Below are positions 8,472-16,698 of a stretch of DNA of 45,032 bases, one piece after another. Below the pieces are notes generated by a model. It saw only the letters and a program-made list of their open reading frames with translations, did no database searches and was not told the origin of the DNA. The stretch is taken from assembly GCA_902496185.1 (NCBI GenBank), contig CABUZX010000011.1, positions 1 to 45,032 on the forward strand. Reading direction: 5' to 3'. The DNA is from an uncultured Subdoligranulum sp. (GTDB taxonomy: Bacteria > Bacillota > Clostridia > Christensenellales > CAG-314). Each line of letters begins with the position of its first letter. Position 1 is the stretch's first letter. The translations under genes were made by a program, and so were the position numbers.

Positions 8472-9011
8472 ATGAAGACACAAAAAATTGTGGTAACTGC
8501 GCTTTTTAGCGCGCTTGTCTTTGTCGCAACGTATTTTTTGACAATACCCGTACAAATTGGGTATATCAATTTTGGCGACGCATTTTTGCTTTTGGCAGGA
8601 GTGCTTGTTGGACCTTGGGGCGCAGGTATTTGCGGTGCGCTCGGTGGGGCGATAGCTGACCTTGCTTCGGGGTTTGCAATTTACGCGCCATTTACGTTGG
8701 TGGTTAAATTTGTCGAAGGTATTTTGTGTGGATTGCTATTTAACTTGCTAAAGAAACGTGACAAATTGTATTTTGCAGGAACGTTTTTTGCGTTTGTCGT
8801 AAGCGCGTTGTGGATGGTATTTGGATATCTTATTACAAACACCATACTCTATTCTTTTGAGGCGGCTCTTTTGACGGTAGTAAATGATTTGGTTCAAGCG
8901 GGAATATCTGTTGCTATTGCAACGGTTTTGTTTGTGGCATTGAGTCATATTCCTTACGTACGTCATAATTTTGGTTTGCGTCCTGTATTTAACAAACGTA
9001 GGGATAATTAG
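8472..9011 (+). CDS. ECF transporter S component (vitamin uptake, riboflavin or B6)
   Basis: A 179-residue integral membrane protein with about five or six hydrophobic segments. The pattern IALFSALVFVATYF-like start, INFGDAFLLLAGVLVGPWGA and IADLASGFAIYAPFTLVVK is that of PF07155-type S components of energy-coupling-factor transporters. Such proteins bind one vitamin and share the EcfA/EcfT energising module, which is not encoded here. The ATG at 8472 follows GGAGG at 8 bases; the longer frame would run through the riboswitch. The FMN riboswitch argues for riboflavin, while the next gene, a B6-type kinase, argues for pyridoxine or a relative. Confidence 0.85.
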   Translation: MKTQKIVVTALFSALVFVATYFLTIPVQIGYINFGDAFLLLAGVLVGPWGAGICGALGGAIADLASGFAIYAPFTLVVKFVEGILCGLLFNLLKKRDKLYFAGTFFAFVVSALWMVFGYLITNTILYSFEAALLTVVNDLVQAGISVAIATVLFVALSHIPYVRHNFGLRPVFNKRRDN

Positions 9012-9875
9012 ATGAATAAATCAGATTATTTAAAAAATAAAGAAGTCAAGCGTGTTGCGGTAGTAAACGACTTGAGCAGTTTTGGCAAATGCAGTCTCAC
9101 TGCCTCGTTGCCGATTTTTTCCTGCATGGGGATTCAGGCTTGTCCGTTACCAACGGCGGTTTTGTCTTGTCAAACGGCTTTTGAAGAGTATTTTAAGCAG
9201 GATATGACCTTTGTTTGGGATGGTTATTTTGAAAGTTGGCGAAAGATGGGCGTGACGTTTGATGCAATTCAAAGCGGATATCTCACCGACGAAAATCAAA
9301 TACGTCGGGTTGCCGAATTTGTAAAAGAATTTGGCAAAAAGGACACCTTGTTTGCCGTGGACCCCGTCTTGGGCGACGATGGACGGCTTTACTCTGGTAT
9401 GGGGCAAAAAATGGTGCAAGAAATGAAAAACCTGATTGCCGTTTCAGATATTTGTACGCCTAATTTAACGGAGTTGTGTTTGTTGCGCGGTGTGGACGCT
9501 GATGAAGCCTTGAAAAAAGCTGAAAGAAAGGACTTTTTTGATTGGCTTAAAGATCAGTGCAAAGTTTTGCAAAGTTGGGGTTGCAAAGCAGTTGTAGTGA
9601 CGGGTATTAGGCAAAAAGACTCCGTGTGTAACTTTGTTTGCTCGCGCGAAGGAGATTTTGTGACTACTTCTCCGTCATTTAAGGTAAATATGAGTGGCGC
9701 AGGGGATATTCTTTGCAGTATTATTACTTCGGAAGTAATGTTGGGAAAAAGCCTTTTTGACGCCGTAAATTTGGCGGATAAATTTTTGACAAAAGCCATA
9801 CTTGACACAACGAAGGGTAAATATGACACAAAACATGGAATAAATTTTGAAAAGTATTTAAAAGACCTTGTATAG
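9012..9875 (+). CDS. Pyridoxal/pyridoxamine kinase family protein
   Basis: A 287-residue ribokinase-fold enzyme of the PdxK/PdxY/ThiD group (PF08543). The N-terminal NDLSSFGKCSLTASLPIFS and the CPLPTAVLS segment match pyridoxal-kinase-type substrate loops. AVDPVLGDDGRLY and CTPNLTEL are the usual central motifs. MSGAGDILCSII holds the catalytic Asp and anion hole (GAGD). It should phosphorylate B6 vitamers to their 5'-phosphates; hydroxymethylpyrimidine kinase is a less likely alternative. The ATG directly abuts the stop codon of the S-component gene, with AGGGAT as ribosome binding site, so the two are translationally linked and share the FMN riboswitch. Confidence 0.85.
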   Translation: MNKSDYLKNKEVKRVAVVNDLSSFGKCSLTASLPIFSCMGIQACPLPTAVLSCQTAFEEYFKQDMTFVWDGYFESWRKMGVTFDAIQSGYLTDENQIRRVAEFVKEFGKKDTLFAVDPVLGDDGRLYSGMGQKMVQEMKNLIAVSDICTPNLTELCLLRGVDADEALKKAERKDFFDWLKDQCKVLQSWGCKAVVVTGIRQKDSVCNFVCSREGDFVTTSPSFKVNMSGAGDILCSIITSEVMLGKSLFDAVNLADKFLTKAILDTTKGKYDTKHGINFEKYLKDLV

Positions 9876-9884
9876 GAGGCGGTT

Positions 9885-10412
9885 ATGAAAAAAATTGCAG
9901 TTTTGTTTAGTAACGGTACGGAAGAGTTGGAGGCGTTGACACCTGTTGATTTGTTGCGCAGATGCGACGGCGCCGTTTGCGAAATAGTGTCTATTTGCGG
10001 AGAGTTTCCTCAAGGCTCGCACGGTATAGTGGTTAAAGCCGACAAACTGATAGAAGATTTTGATATTGAGCAGTACGACGCGATAGTTGTCCCCGGAGGT
10101 ATGCCTGGCGCAACCTATATTTCACAAAACGAAATTGTAGTAAAGTCGCTTAAAAAGGCTTTTGAAACGGGCAAATTGGTAGCAAGTATTTGCGCGTCGC
10201 CTGCTGTAGTGTTGGCAAAAAACAATCTTATCGACGGAAAAAAAGTTACTTGTTATCCTGCTCAAGTGTTTGTAAACTCTCTATTAGAGTGCATCTATAC
10301 GGCAAAACACGTCCAAATAGACGGCAATCTTATCACCGCCGACGGACCGGAGTCGGCGTTTGACTTTGCACGCGAGATAGCAAAAAACTTGGGATTAAGT
10401 CCTAAATTTTGA
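9885..10412 (+). CDS. DJ-1/PfpI (YajL-like) family protein
   Basis: A 175-residue single-domain DJ-1 superfamily protein. The conserved Glu of the N-terminal motif (NGTEELEALTPVDLLRR) and the nucleophile-elbow Cys (C103 in ASICASPAVVL) are present, as are VVPGGMPG and VTCYP. Family members are cysteine-based stress proteins with reported glyoxalase- or deglycase-like activities that remain debated. TAGGAGG precedes the ATG, 9 bases after the kinase stop, so it is third in the riboswitch operon. Notably, the next gene, on the other strand, is methylglyoxal synthase. Confidence 0.9.
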   Translation: MKKIAVLFSNGTEELEALTPVDLLRRCDGAVCEIVSICGEFPQGSHGIVVKADKLIEDFDIEQYDAIVVPGGMPGATYISQNEIVVKSLKKAFETGKLVASICASPAVVLAKNNLIDGKKVTCYPAQVFVNSLLECIYTAKHVQIDGNLITADGPESAFDFAREIAKNLGLSPKF

Positions 10413-10448
10413 CAAAAACAAACAAAATAAAGCAAAAATTTACAAAAA

Positions 10449-10488
10449 AATACAGCCGTTGCTAATTAAGTCAAGGGCTGTATTTTTG
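10449..10488 (+). terminator. Terminator of the riboswitch operon
   Basis: AATACAGCC / GGCTGTATT stem (9 bp) with an 18-nt loop, then TTTGTTT. The A-rich 5' flank means it may also serve mgsA on the other strand. Confidence 0.85.
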
Positions 10489-10502
10489 TTTAAAAAATTC
10501 GT

Positions 10503-10889
10503 TTAATCCGCAAAAGTTTCGGGTTGATTTGTGAGGGCAATGAGCAAAATTTCCGCAGTTTTGCGGTTGGTTGCCAAAGGAATATTATGGACGTCGCACA
10601 AGCGCAACAAAGCGGAAACATCCGGTTCGTGAGGTTGCGCGGTAAGGGGGTCTCTTAAAAAGATGAGCAAATCAAGACCGTTGTCGGCAACCATACTGCC
10701 TATTTGTTGGTCGCCACCAAGCGGACCGCTTTTCATACGGTTGATGGTTAGCCCCGTTTCGCCCATAATGAGAGTACCCGTAGTACCAGTTGCATACAAA
10801 TCGTGTTTTGCAAGAGTTTGTTTATATTTTTTTGCAAGATTGATAATTTCCGTCTTTTTTTTGTCGTGAGCGACAAGACCTATTTTCAT
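10503..10889 (-). CDS. mgsA: Methylglyoxal synthase
   Basis: A 128-residue cytosolic lyase that converts dihydroxyacetone phosphate to methylglyoxal and phosphate, a bypass of lower glycolysis. Diagnostic segments are complete: GLVAHDKKK at the start, ATGTTGT for the phosphate, MKSGPLGGDQQIG with the active-site Asp, IFLRDPL and QPHEPDVSALLRLC with the catalytic His, then ATNRKTAE. Length is normal. TAGGAGGG precedes the ATG by 8 bases. It is convergent with the DJ-1 gene and divergent from alr. Confidence 0.97.
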   Translation of the reverse strand: MKIGLVAHDKKKTEIINLAKKYKQTLAKHDLYATGTTGTLIMGETGLTINRMKSGPLGGDQQIGSMVADNGLDLLIFLRDPLTAQPHEPDVSALLRLCDVHNIPLATNRKTAEILLIALTNQPETFAD

Positions 10890-10950
10890 TGCCGTTTCCC
10901 TCCTAAATAATTTTTTTACGTCAGTTATATTAAAAACGAAAAAAACGTTT

Positions 10951-10971
10951 TTGTCAACTTTAATTTGACAA
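10951..10971. promoter_or_regulatory. Inverted repeat between mgsA and alr
   Basis: TTGTCAA, 7-base spacer CTTTAAT, TTGACAA: a perfect 7-bp inverted repeat. Each arm contains a TTGACA -35 box facing outwards. It could be two back-to-back -35 elements or a regulator site. A good -10 partner is not seen on either side at 17 bp. Confidence 0.5.
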
Positions 10972-10987
10972 AAGAATATATTTTGTT

Positions 10988-12070
10988 ATGGGTTTTTTGC
11001 GGGTAGACCTTGGTGTGTTAAAAAGTAATTTTTTTAAAGCTAATTATCTTGCGTCTGGGGCGCAGGTTTATTGTGTTGTAAAGTCGGACGCATACGGATG
11101 CGGTATGGAAAAAATTGCAAAAACCCTGCAAGACTTAGGGGCAAGCGGATTTGTCGTTGCCGACGTTGCAGAAGGCGTAACGTTAAGGCAGGTAGGCATA
11201 ACAAAACCAATAACAGTCTTGGGGTATACTTGTTTAAAAGATTTGTCAGTTTTGAAAAAGTACAATTTGACACAAAGCATTTTTAACGCGGATTATCTTA
11301 AACTTGTAAAGGATTTTGCAAAACAAAAATTCGACGGTAAAAAATTAGACCTTTGGCTTAAACTTAATTGTGGGTTTAACAGAGTAGGGTTTGGTGGTTT
11401 AGAGCTTGAGAGAGTCTTTTTAGAGTTGTGTGAAATAAAAAAGGAAATGGAGTTTTCTGTTTTATTTGCCCATTTGCGTGATGGCGGAGCAACCCAAACT
11501 ACGCTTATAAACCGCGCAAAAAAACAGTTTGAAGAGTTTTGCAAGTTGACAAAAATCGCAAAAAGTTTTTTTCCTTTAAAAAACACAAAGTTAAGTTTAT
11601 TAAACAGCGGTGGTTTAATTATGGGGTTGCCAAGTCTCGATATCGTACGGACGGGAGCTTTGTTGTACGGCTTGACAGAGGGGAGTATTCCAATTGTGAG
11701 TTTTTTTGCCAACGTATTGCAGGTAAACACTTTGGAAACAGGGCAAGGTATGGGCTACGACGACAGTTTTGTTGCAGAAAAAACTACAAAAATCGCCGTT
11801 TTGGACGTTGGTTACGCCGACGGCTTGCCAAGGCGCGCGTCGGATTTGGGGTTGCGGGCGTTTGTCGGCGGAAAATACCATCCTTTTGTGGGAAGCGTTT
11901 GTATGAATCATTCTTTTGTGGCGGTAGATGAGGACGTATCGGTATTTTCTACCGCGGAAATAATAGGTAAGAATATTTTGCCGAAAGAAGTTGCGCAAAA
12001 ACTGAAAACAATTGATTATGAGATTTTTTGTCGATTTGGAAAAAATTCAAAAAAAATCTACGTAGACTGA
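10988..12070 (+). CDS. alr: Alanine racemase
   Basis: A 360-residue PLP enzyme that interconverts L- and D-alanine for peptidoglycan. The N-terminal barrel shows VVKSDAYGCG with the PLP lysine (K32) and LKLNCGFNRVGF. The C-terminal domain has GMGYDDSF (catalytic Tyr region), VLDVGYADGLPRR and VGSVCMNHSFVAV. The motif order and length are normal. No ribosome binding site precedes the ATG at 10988; the region is only AATATATTTTGTT. The homology of Alr begins close to this Met, so the start is probably right and initiation is unusual. Confidence 0.93.
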   Translation: MGFLRVDLGVLKSNFFKANYLASGAQVYCVVKSDAYGCGMEKIAKTLQDLGASGFVVADVAEGVTLRQVGITKPITVLGYTCLKDLSVLKKYNLTQSIFNADYLKLVKDFAKQKFDGKKLDLWLKLNCGFNRVGFGGLELERVFLELCEIKKEMEFSVLFAHLRDGGATQTTLINRAKKQFEEFCKLTKIAKSFFPLKNTKLSLLNSGGLIMGLPSLDIVRTGALLYGLTEGSIPIVSFFANVLQVNTLETGQGMGYDDSFVAEKTTKIAVLDVGYADGLPRRASDLGLRAFVGGKYHPFVGSVCMNHSFVAVDEDVSVFSTAEIIGKNILPKEVAQKLKTIDYEIFCRFGKNSKKIYVD

Positions 12071-12087
12071 TTTGCTTTTGTATTTGC

Positions 12088-12116
12088 TTGAAAAAATTAC
12101 GCGTTTGTGCTAAAAT
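12088..12116 (+). promoter_or_regulatory. Promoter of mtnN
   Basis: TTGAAA, 17-bp spacer, TAAAAT, with a TGn extension directly before the -10 box. The start codon is 33 bases downstream. Confidence 0.7.
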
Positions 12117-12149
12117 CAGTTTAAAGTTATTGTTGGAGATACTTTTGAT

Positions 12150-12839
12150 ATGAAAATCGGTTTCATAGCGCCTTCAAACGAAGAAATGCAACCTTTTTTA
12201 AGTTTGCTCAAAGACGTAAAAAAGTGGCAAAAAGGCTGTTATCTTTTTGCGGAAGGTGACTTTTTTGGGCACAAAGTAGTGGGAGCGCTTTGCGGTATCG
12301 GCAAAGTAAACGCTTCGGTTGCAACTACTTTGCTGATAGAAACTTTTGCTCCCGATTGTGTGATCGTGGGCGGAGTATGCGGAGCTATAGACGATAGGCT
12401 TAACGTCGGCGACGCAATTTTGTGCGACGAAGTCAAGCATCACGACGTGCTTGATAGGTTTTTAACAAAAAATCCACCGTTTTTTAAATCCGCAACTTTT
12501 TTTGCGGACAAGCAGTTGTTGCAAAAAATAAAGCAAGGTCTTGACGGACAAAAATTTGATTTTGAGCTTTATTACGGTAGGATAGCAACAGGCGAGCAGT
12601 TTATTGAGGATGACGGTAGGGAAGAAATCAAGTCCACCGTTTGTCCCTTGGGCGTAGATATGGAAACGGCGGCAGTAGCGCAAGCTTGTACGGCGTTTGA
12701 AGTAAAGTTTTTGGCTTTGCGTACGGTGACGGATACTCCCAAGGAAAGAGGTATATCGGCTTTTGAAAATAATCTTGAAAAAGCCACGCAAAATCAAGGG
12801 ATAATATTAAAATTTATTTTTGATTATTTAATTGCCTGA
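12150..12839 (+). CDS. mtnN: 5'-methylthioadenosine/S-adenosylhomocysteine nucleosidase
   Basis: A 229-residue nucleoside phosphorylase-fold hydrolase. It cleaves methylthioadenosine and S-adenosylhomocysteine to adenine and the thioribosyl product, recycling by-products of SAM use. Visible landmarks: start MKIGFIAPSNEEM with catalytic Glu12, GGVCGAID, ATGEQF, GVDMETAAVAQAC with the substrate-binding Met-Glu, and RTVTDT with the general-acid Asp. The ATG has a distant GGAG (about 12 bases upstream). It stands alone, 59 bases before the SIS gene. Confidence 0.95.
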   Translation: MKIGFIAPSNEEMQPFLSLLKDVKKWQKGCYLFAEGDFFGHKVVGALCGIGKVNASVATTLLIETFAPDCVIVGGVCGAIDDRLNVGDAILCDEVKHHDVLDRFLTKNPPFFKSATFFADKQLLQKIKQGLDGQKFDFELYYGRIATGEQFIEDDGREEIKSTVCPLGVDMETAAVAQACTAFEVKFLALRTVTDTPKERGISAFENNLEKATQNQGIILKFIFDYLIA

Positions 12840-12898
12840 CGGAAGTTGTGTCAACTCTCAAATTTTGCGCATATATTAACCTGAAAAGGAGGTAGTAT

Positions 12899-13924
12899 AT
12901 GTCGCTTTTTGAGCAAGAAATAAGACAACAACAATACGTACTTAAAAATACTTTTGAAACAAATCGTGACCAAATAGAGAGTTTTGCCCGTGAAATCAAG
13001 TCCAAGGGGCTAAAGGGCATTGCGGTTGTGGCGCGAGGTAGTAGCCGAAACGCCTGTTGGTATCTCAAGTACTTAATGGAAACGCTCGTGGGTTTGCCCG
13101 TTGTGTTTATTTATCCGTCCGTCGTATCCCTTTACAATGCAAAACTTGAATTAAAAGATTTTGCGCTTTTGGTGGTTTCGCAAAGCGGAAACGCGCAAGA
13201 TATTTTGGACGTTTTGCAAATGGCAAAGCAAAGCGGGGCAAGGACTGTGGCTGTGACTAATACGCCCGAAAGTCCTTTGGCAACGGCGACGGAGCATTGG
13301 TTTTTGGACGTGGGGCAGGAGCTTTCCGTTGCTGCGTCAAAAACTTTTATGGCGCAAATGACGGTATTTTATATGTTGGCAACGGCGCTGGCAGAAGGGG
13401 TAGCGAGTTTTCCTGATATAGATTTTGGCATAGCGCAACTTTTGGCAGAGCAAGACAAAATAGACAAAATTGCTCAACAGTTTGTTGATTTTTCTACCAA
13501 CGTTTTTGTGTTAGGTAGGGGTTTGAGTTACGTTTCCGCGGAGGAAATTTCACTTAAATTTAAAGAGACTTGTTACGTCAATGCAACTTCGTATCAGTTG
13601 AGTGAGTTTCAGCACGGTCCGTTTGCCGTTTTGGACGAAAGGTTTTGTGTTTTGCTTTTTGGCAACGGTGATACGACGGCTGACAGTTGCTTAAAGTTGG
13701 CAAAAAGGATAAAAACCACAAATGCAAAATTGTGCGTATTTTCGCCGGACTTCAGGTTGGTTGAAACGGGGAATTTTGGTAGGATTTTGCCAAAATGCGA
13801 TTATTATTCAACGCCCTTTTTGCAGGTTTTTGCAGGACAGTTGCTGGTTAACAGTTTGTCGTCAATGCGTGGTGTAAATCCCGACGCGCCGAGAAATCTC
13901 AAAAAAATAACCGTTACGGAGTAG
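12899..13924 (+). CDS. SIS-domain sugar-phosphate isomerase/deaminase-like protein
   Basis: A 341-residue protein with two SIS domains, like the isomerase half of GlmS without the glutaminase. First domain: ARGSS (phosphate loop) and VVSQSGNAQDILDVL at roughly 36-130. Second domain: VLGRGLSYVSAEEISLKFKE and SEFQHGPFAVLDE at roughly 200-310. This pairing is typical of aldose-ketose isomerases, NagB-II deaminases and fructosamine-type enzymes acting on phosphorylated amino sugars. The exact substrate is not readable. AAAAGGAGG precedes the ATG by 7 bases. It sits 49 bases before the decarboxylase homologue and may be its operon partner. Confidence 0.85.
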   Translation: MSLFEQEIRQQQYVLKNTFETNRDQIESFAREIKSKGLKGIAVVARGSSRNACWYLKYLMETLVGLPVVFIYPSVVSLYNAKLELKDFALLVVSQSGNAQDILDVLQMAKQSGARTVAVTNTPESPLATATEHWFLDVGQELSVAASKTFMAQMTVFYMLATALAEGVASFPDIDFGIAQLLAEQDKIDKIAQQFVDFSTNVFVLGRGLSYVSAEEISLKFKETCYVNATSYQLSEFQHGPFAVLDERFCVLLFGNGDTTADSCLKLAKRIKTTNAKLCVFSPDFRLVETGNFGRILPKCDYYSTPFLQVFAGQLLVNSLSSMRGVNPDAPRNLKKITVTE

Positions 13925-13973
13925 TAGGATATTTCGTGGTATTCAAAAACGAGCAAAATAAGGAGGTTAAATT

Positions 13974-15080
13974 TTGAAAAATAATAAAAAAAACACTCCT
14001 CTCGTTTGTTGCTTAAAAAAATATTCAAGGGGCAAAAATTTGCGTATGCATATGCCTTGTCATCAGGCAAGATTGGGATTTTTACCCGACGCCGAGCAGT
14101 TGGACGTTACGGAGTTGGGGTTTAACGACAACCTCAACTCTCCCGACGGGGTTATTGCCGATTCTCAAAGGCTTTTTGCGGAGCTTTTTGGCGCAAAGCA
14201 GGCGCATTTTTTAACCAACGGTAGCAGTCAAGGTATTTTTGCCTTTTTGGGACTGTTGGCGGGAAAGACTTTGCTTGTAGAAAAAGACGCGCACGTAAGC
14301 GTAAACAGAGGCGCAAAACTTTTTGGCGTAAAACTGCTTTTTGTTGAAACTATTACGAAAGAAGTTGTAGAGCAAAATATTGAAAAACACTTTATCTCAG
14401 GGGTATTGGTGCGGTTTCCCGACTATTTTGGCAAAATCGTTGACCTTAAAGGGATTTATCAAAAAACATCACAAAATAACGTATTGCTATTTGTAGACGG
14501 CGCTCACGGCGCGCATTTTGGATTAAGTAAATATTTGCCGTATCATCCCGTCGGATATTGTGACGCTTGCGTCGTAAGTACGCACAAAACGTTGGGAGCT
14601 TTTACGCAAACAGCGGTAATTTTGACGCAAAACGAAAAAATCGGCGAGCAATTGAAAAAAACAATTAACCTTACCTCTACTACGAGTCCTTCGTACGTGT
14701 TGATGGCGAGTATAGATTATGCGCGAGATTACGCCGACCGTTTTGCTGAAAAAAAATTGGACGAGCTGTACGCAAACGTTAAGGCTTTTTGCCAAAAACT
14801 TCCAAGCGGACTAAAAGCCCTCCCTACGGACGATTTTTGCAAGTTGTGTTTAGATTTTGGCAGAATAGGTATTTCAGGCGAAACTGCGTTTAAATTTTTG
14901 GCAAAGCGTGGGATATTTGCAGAATTGTACAAAGGCGATTGCGTTTTGTTTTATTTGGGAATATTTACTACAAAAGCCGACTTAAACAAACTGCAAAAAG
15001 CTTTAAAGTTTTTAGTAAAGCAGGATTTTTCGGGAGTTGAGCAAAAACGCGGAGACGGGCCGTTTGAATTTGGAGAATAG
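13974..15080 (+). CDS. Orn/Lys/Arg decarboxylase homologue, short and divergent, TTG start
   Basis: A 368-residue fold-type I PLP protein. The PLP lysine motif is kept (STHKTLGAFTQTAVI), as are FLTNGSSQGI and an AHGAHFG segment. Relatives such as B. subtilis YaaO are near 480 residues; most of the C-terminal domain is missing here. The usual HxPGHK reads HMPCHQ, and the usual Asp-Glu-Ala-His reads Asp-Gly-Ala-His. The start is TTG at 13974, fixed by AAGGAGG 7 bases upstream. It directly precedes tmk, as in many Firmicutes. Amino-acid decarboxylase activity is possible, but the changed residues make it uncertain. Confidence 0.85.
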   Translation: MKNNKKNTPLVCCLKKYSRGKNLRMHMPCHQARLGFLPDAEQLDVTELGFNDNLNSPDGVIADSQRLFAELFGAKQAHFLTNGSSQGIFAFLGLLAGKTLLVEKDAHVSVNRGAKLFGVKLLFVETITKEVVEQNIEKHFISGVLVRFPDYFGKIVDLKGIYQKTSQNNVLLFVDGAHGAHFGLSKYLPYHPVGYCDACVVSTHKTLGAFTQTAVILTQNEKIGEQLKKTINLTSTTSPSYVLMASIDYARDYADRFAEKKLDELYANVKAFCQKLPSGLKALPTDDFCKLCLDFGRIGISGETAFKFLAKRGIFAELYKGDCVLFYLGIFTTKADLNKLQKALKFLVKQDFSGVEQKRGDGPFEFGE

Positions 15081-15082
15081 AT

Positions 15083-15703
15083 ATGAAAAACTTTTTGACA
15101 ATAGAGGGGTGCGAAGGAGTAGGCAAAACCTATCACACCCGTAGATTAAAGCAGTATTGCATTGACAACAGTATAAACGCGCTTTTTACAAGAGAGCCGG
15201 GCGGTAGCGAAATAGCGGAAAAAATACGAAATATTATTTTGGACTCCGCAAATCAAAAAATGACGGATTTGTGCGAAGCATTTTTGTACTGCGCAAGTCG
15301 TGTTCAGCATCTTGAAGAAATAGTAATACCTGCTTTGACTCAAGGCAAAATCGTTTTTTGCGACAGATTTGTGGATTCTACTTATGCTTATCAGGGGATA
15401 GCTCGTGGTTTGGGTTTGGATAAAGTAAAGGCGCTCAACGCGTTGGCTGTAGGAGAATACATGCCTCAATACACGTTGTTTTTGAATCTTGATCCCAAAA
15501 GAGCGTTTGAACGCAAGGGTGGCGCGGACAAAAAAGACAGAATGGAATTGCTTGATTTTGAATTTCATCAAAAGGTTTACGAGGGGTATTGTCTTCTTGC
15601 AAGGGAACAATCGGAAAGATTTATTGTTATAGACGCGTCGGGGAGCAAGGACGAAACTTTTGCTCAAATAATTAATCAACTAAAACTTAGGAACGTTTTT
15701 TGA
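15083..15703 (+). CDS. tmk: Thymidylate kinase
   Basis: A 206-residue P-loop kinase that phosphorylates dTMP to dTDP for DNA synthesis. Walker A reads EGCEGVGKT (residues 8-16); REPGGSE is the dTMP-binding loop; DRFVDSTYAYQG is the DR(Y/F) motif with catalytic Arg. Length is normal. Start is 3 bases after the decarboxylase stop, with TTTGGAG as ribosome binding site; its stop overlaps the start of holB (TGATG). Confidence 0.97.
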   Translation: MKNFLTIEGCEGVGKTYHTRRLKQYCIDNSINALFTREPGGSEIAEKIRNIILDSANQKMTDLCEAFLYCASRVQHLEEIVIPALTQGKIVFCDRFVDSTYAYQGIARGLGLDKVKALNALAVGEYMPQYTLFLNLDPKRAFERKGGADKKDRMELLDFEFHQKVYEGYCLLAREQSERFIVIDASGSKDETFAQIINQLKLRNVF

Positions 15704-16698
15704 TGACGGATATTTTAGAAACGAAAAAAACCGATAATTTTCGCAATATACTTAAATTTGACAAGGGATTTTGCGAGTTTTGCCAACAATTTGAAAGCGG
15801 TACGGGTGGACATGCATATATTTTGGACTGTAACGACAAAATATTGTACGACGACCTATTGCTTTCTTGCGCGGTTAAAATACTTGGTTGTACCCGACAG
15901 GAAGAAACGTTGGTTTTTGCTCGTACTCATCCTGACGTGGAGATTTTTCCTACTGAAAGCAAAAAGCGTATCTCTGCAGACGACGTGAAAAAAATAATAA
16001 ATTCGGCTTATACAAAACCTACAATGTCAAACAAAAAGGTATTTTGCGTGGCAGTAAACGTGTCGAGTGGCGAAGTTTGGCAAAACAAGCTTTTAAAACT
16101 GCTGGAAGAGCCTCCGCAAAACGTATTTTTACTAATTGCCGTACCTAACGCGGAAGAACTTTTGCCGACTTTAAGGAGCAGGTGTCAAGTTATAAAAACC
16201 GGCAAATTTAACGACGGAGTTATAGTTCAATTTTTAAACAAAACAAAAAACGTGGCAACGTCAAAAGCAGAGGAAATTGCCCGTCTTGCTTTGGGGAGCG
16301 TTGCAAAAGCGCAATATATTGCATCAAACCCAAGCTATATGGCGTGCGTTGAGGACGTTTTGAATATTTTTGGCAATATGACGAGTACAAAAAATATGGC
16401 GCAATTTTTGCCGATAGTGGCAAAATATAAGGATTCGTACGAGGATTTTTTTGAAATTATGGAAAACGTGCTATTTGATGCCATATTAGTTAAGACAAAT
16501 GCTTTACAATCGTTGAATTTATTTAAAAAAACTGATATAATAAAAGTCGCCGACAACTATACGACGGACGCTTTGTTGCGCGCAATCGGTTTTGTGGAGC
16601 AGGCAAAAAAACAATTGGATAATTATGCGTCATACAATATCGTGACGGATAATCTTTTGCTTAATATTTTGGAGGTCAGATATTTATGCCGACAATAG
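15703..16698 (+). CDS. holB: DNA polymerase III subunit delta'
   Basis: A 331-residue AAA+ clamp-loader subunit. It has no P-loop, as expected for delta' (GGHAYILDCNDK where ATPases have GxxGxGKT). ISADDVKKIINSAYTKPT and NKLLKLLEEPPQNVFLL with LLPTLRSRCQVI are characteristic; the last carries the SRC arginine-finger motif. The zinc-binding cysteines of the gamma/tau subunit are absent. The ATG at 15703 shares its A with the tmk stop codon, so translation is coupled. The TTG just before it is possible but less likely. Its 3' end overlaps ricT by 13 bases. Confidence 0.92.
   Translation: MTDILETKKTDNFRNILKFDKGFCEFCQQFESGTGGHAYILDCNDKILYDDLLLSCAVKILGCTRQEETLVFARTHPDVEIFPTESKKRISADDVKKIINSAYTKPTMSNKKVFCVAVNVSSGEVWQNKLLKLLEEPPQNVFLLIAVPNAEELLPTLRSRCQVIKTGKFNDGVIVQFLNKTKNVATSKAEEIARLALGSVAKAQYIASNPSYMACVEDVLNIFGNMTSTKNMAQFLPIVAKYKDSYEDFFEIMENVLFDAILVKTNALQSLNLFKKTDIIKVADNYTTDALLRAIGFVEQAKKQLDNYASYNIVTDNLLLNILEVRYLCRQ

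Noticed and set aside
10988..12070. Alternative later start for alr with a proper ribosome binding site
   Set aside because: The first residues already match the family N-terminus, and the next in-frame starts would cut into the PLP-lysine region.
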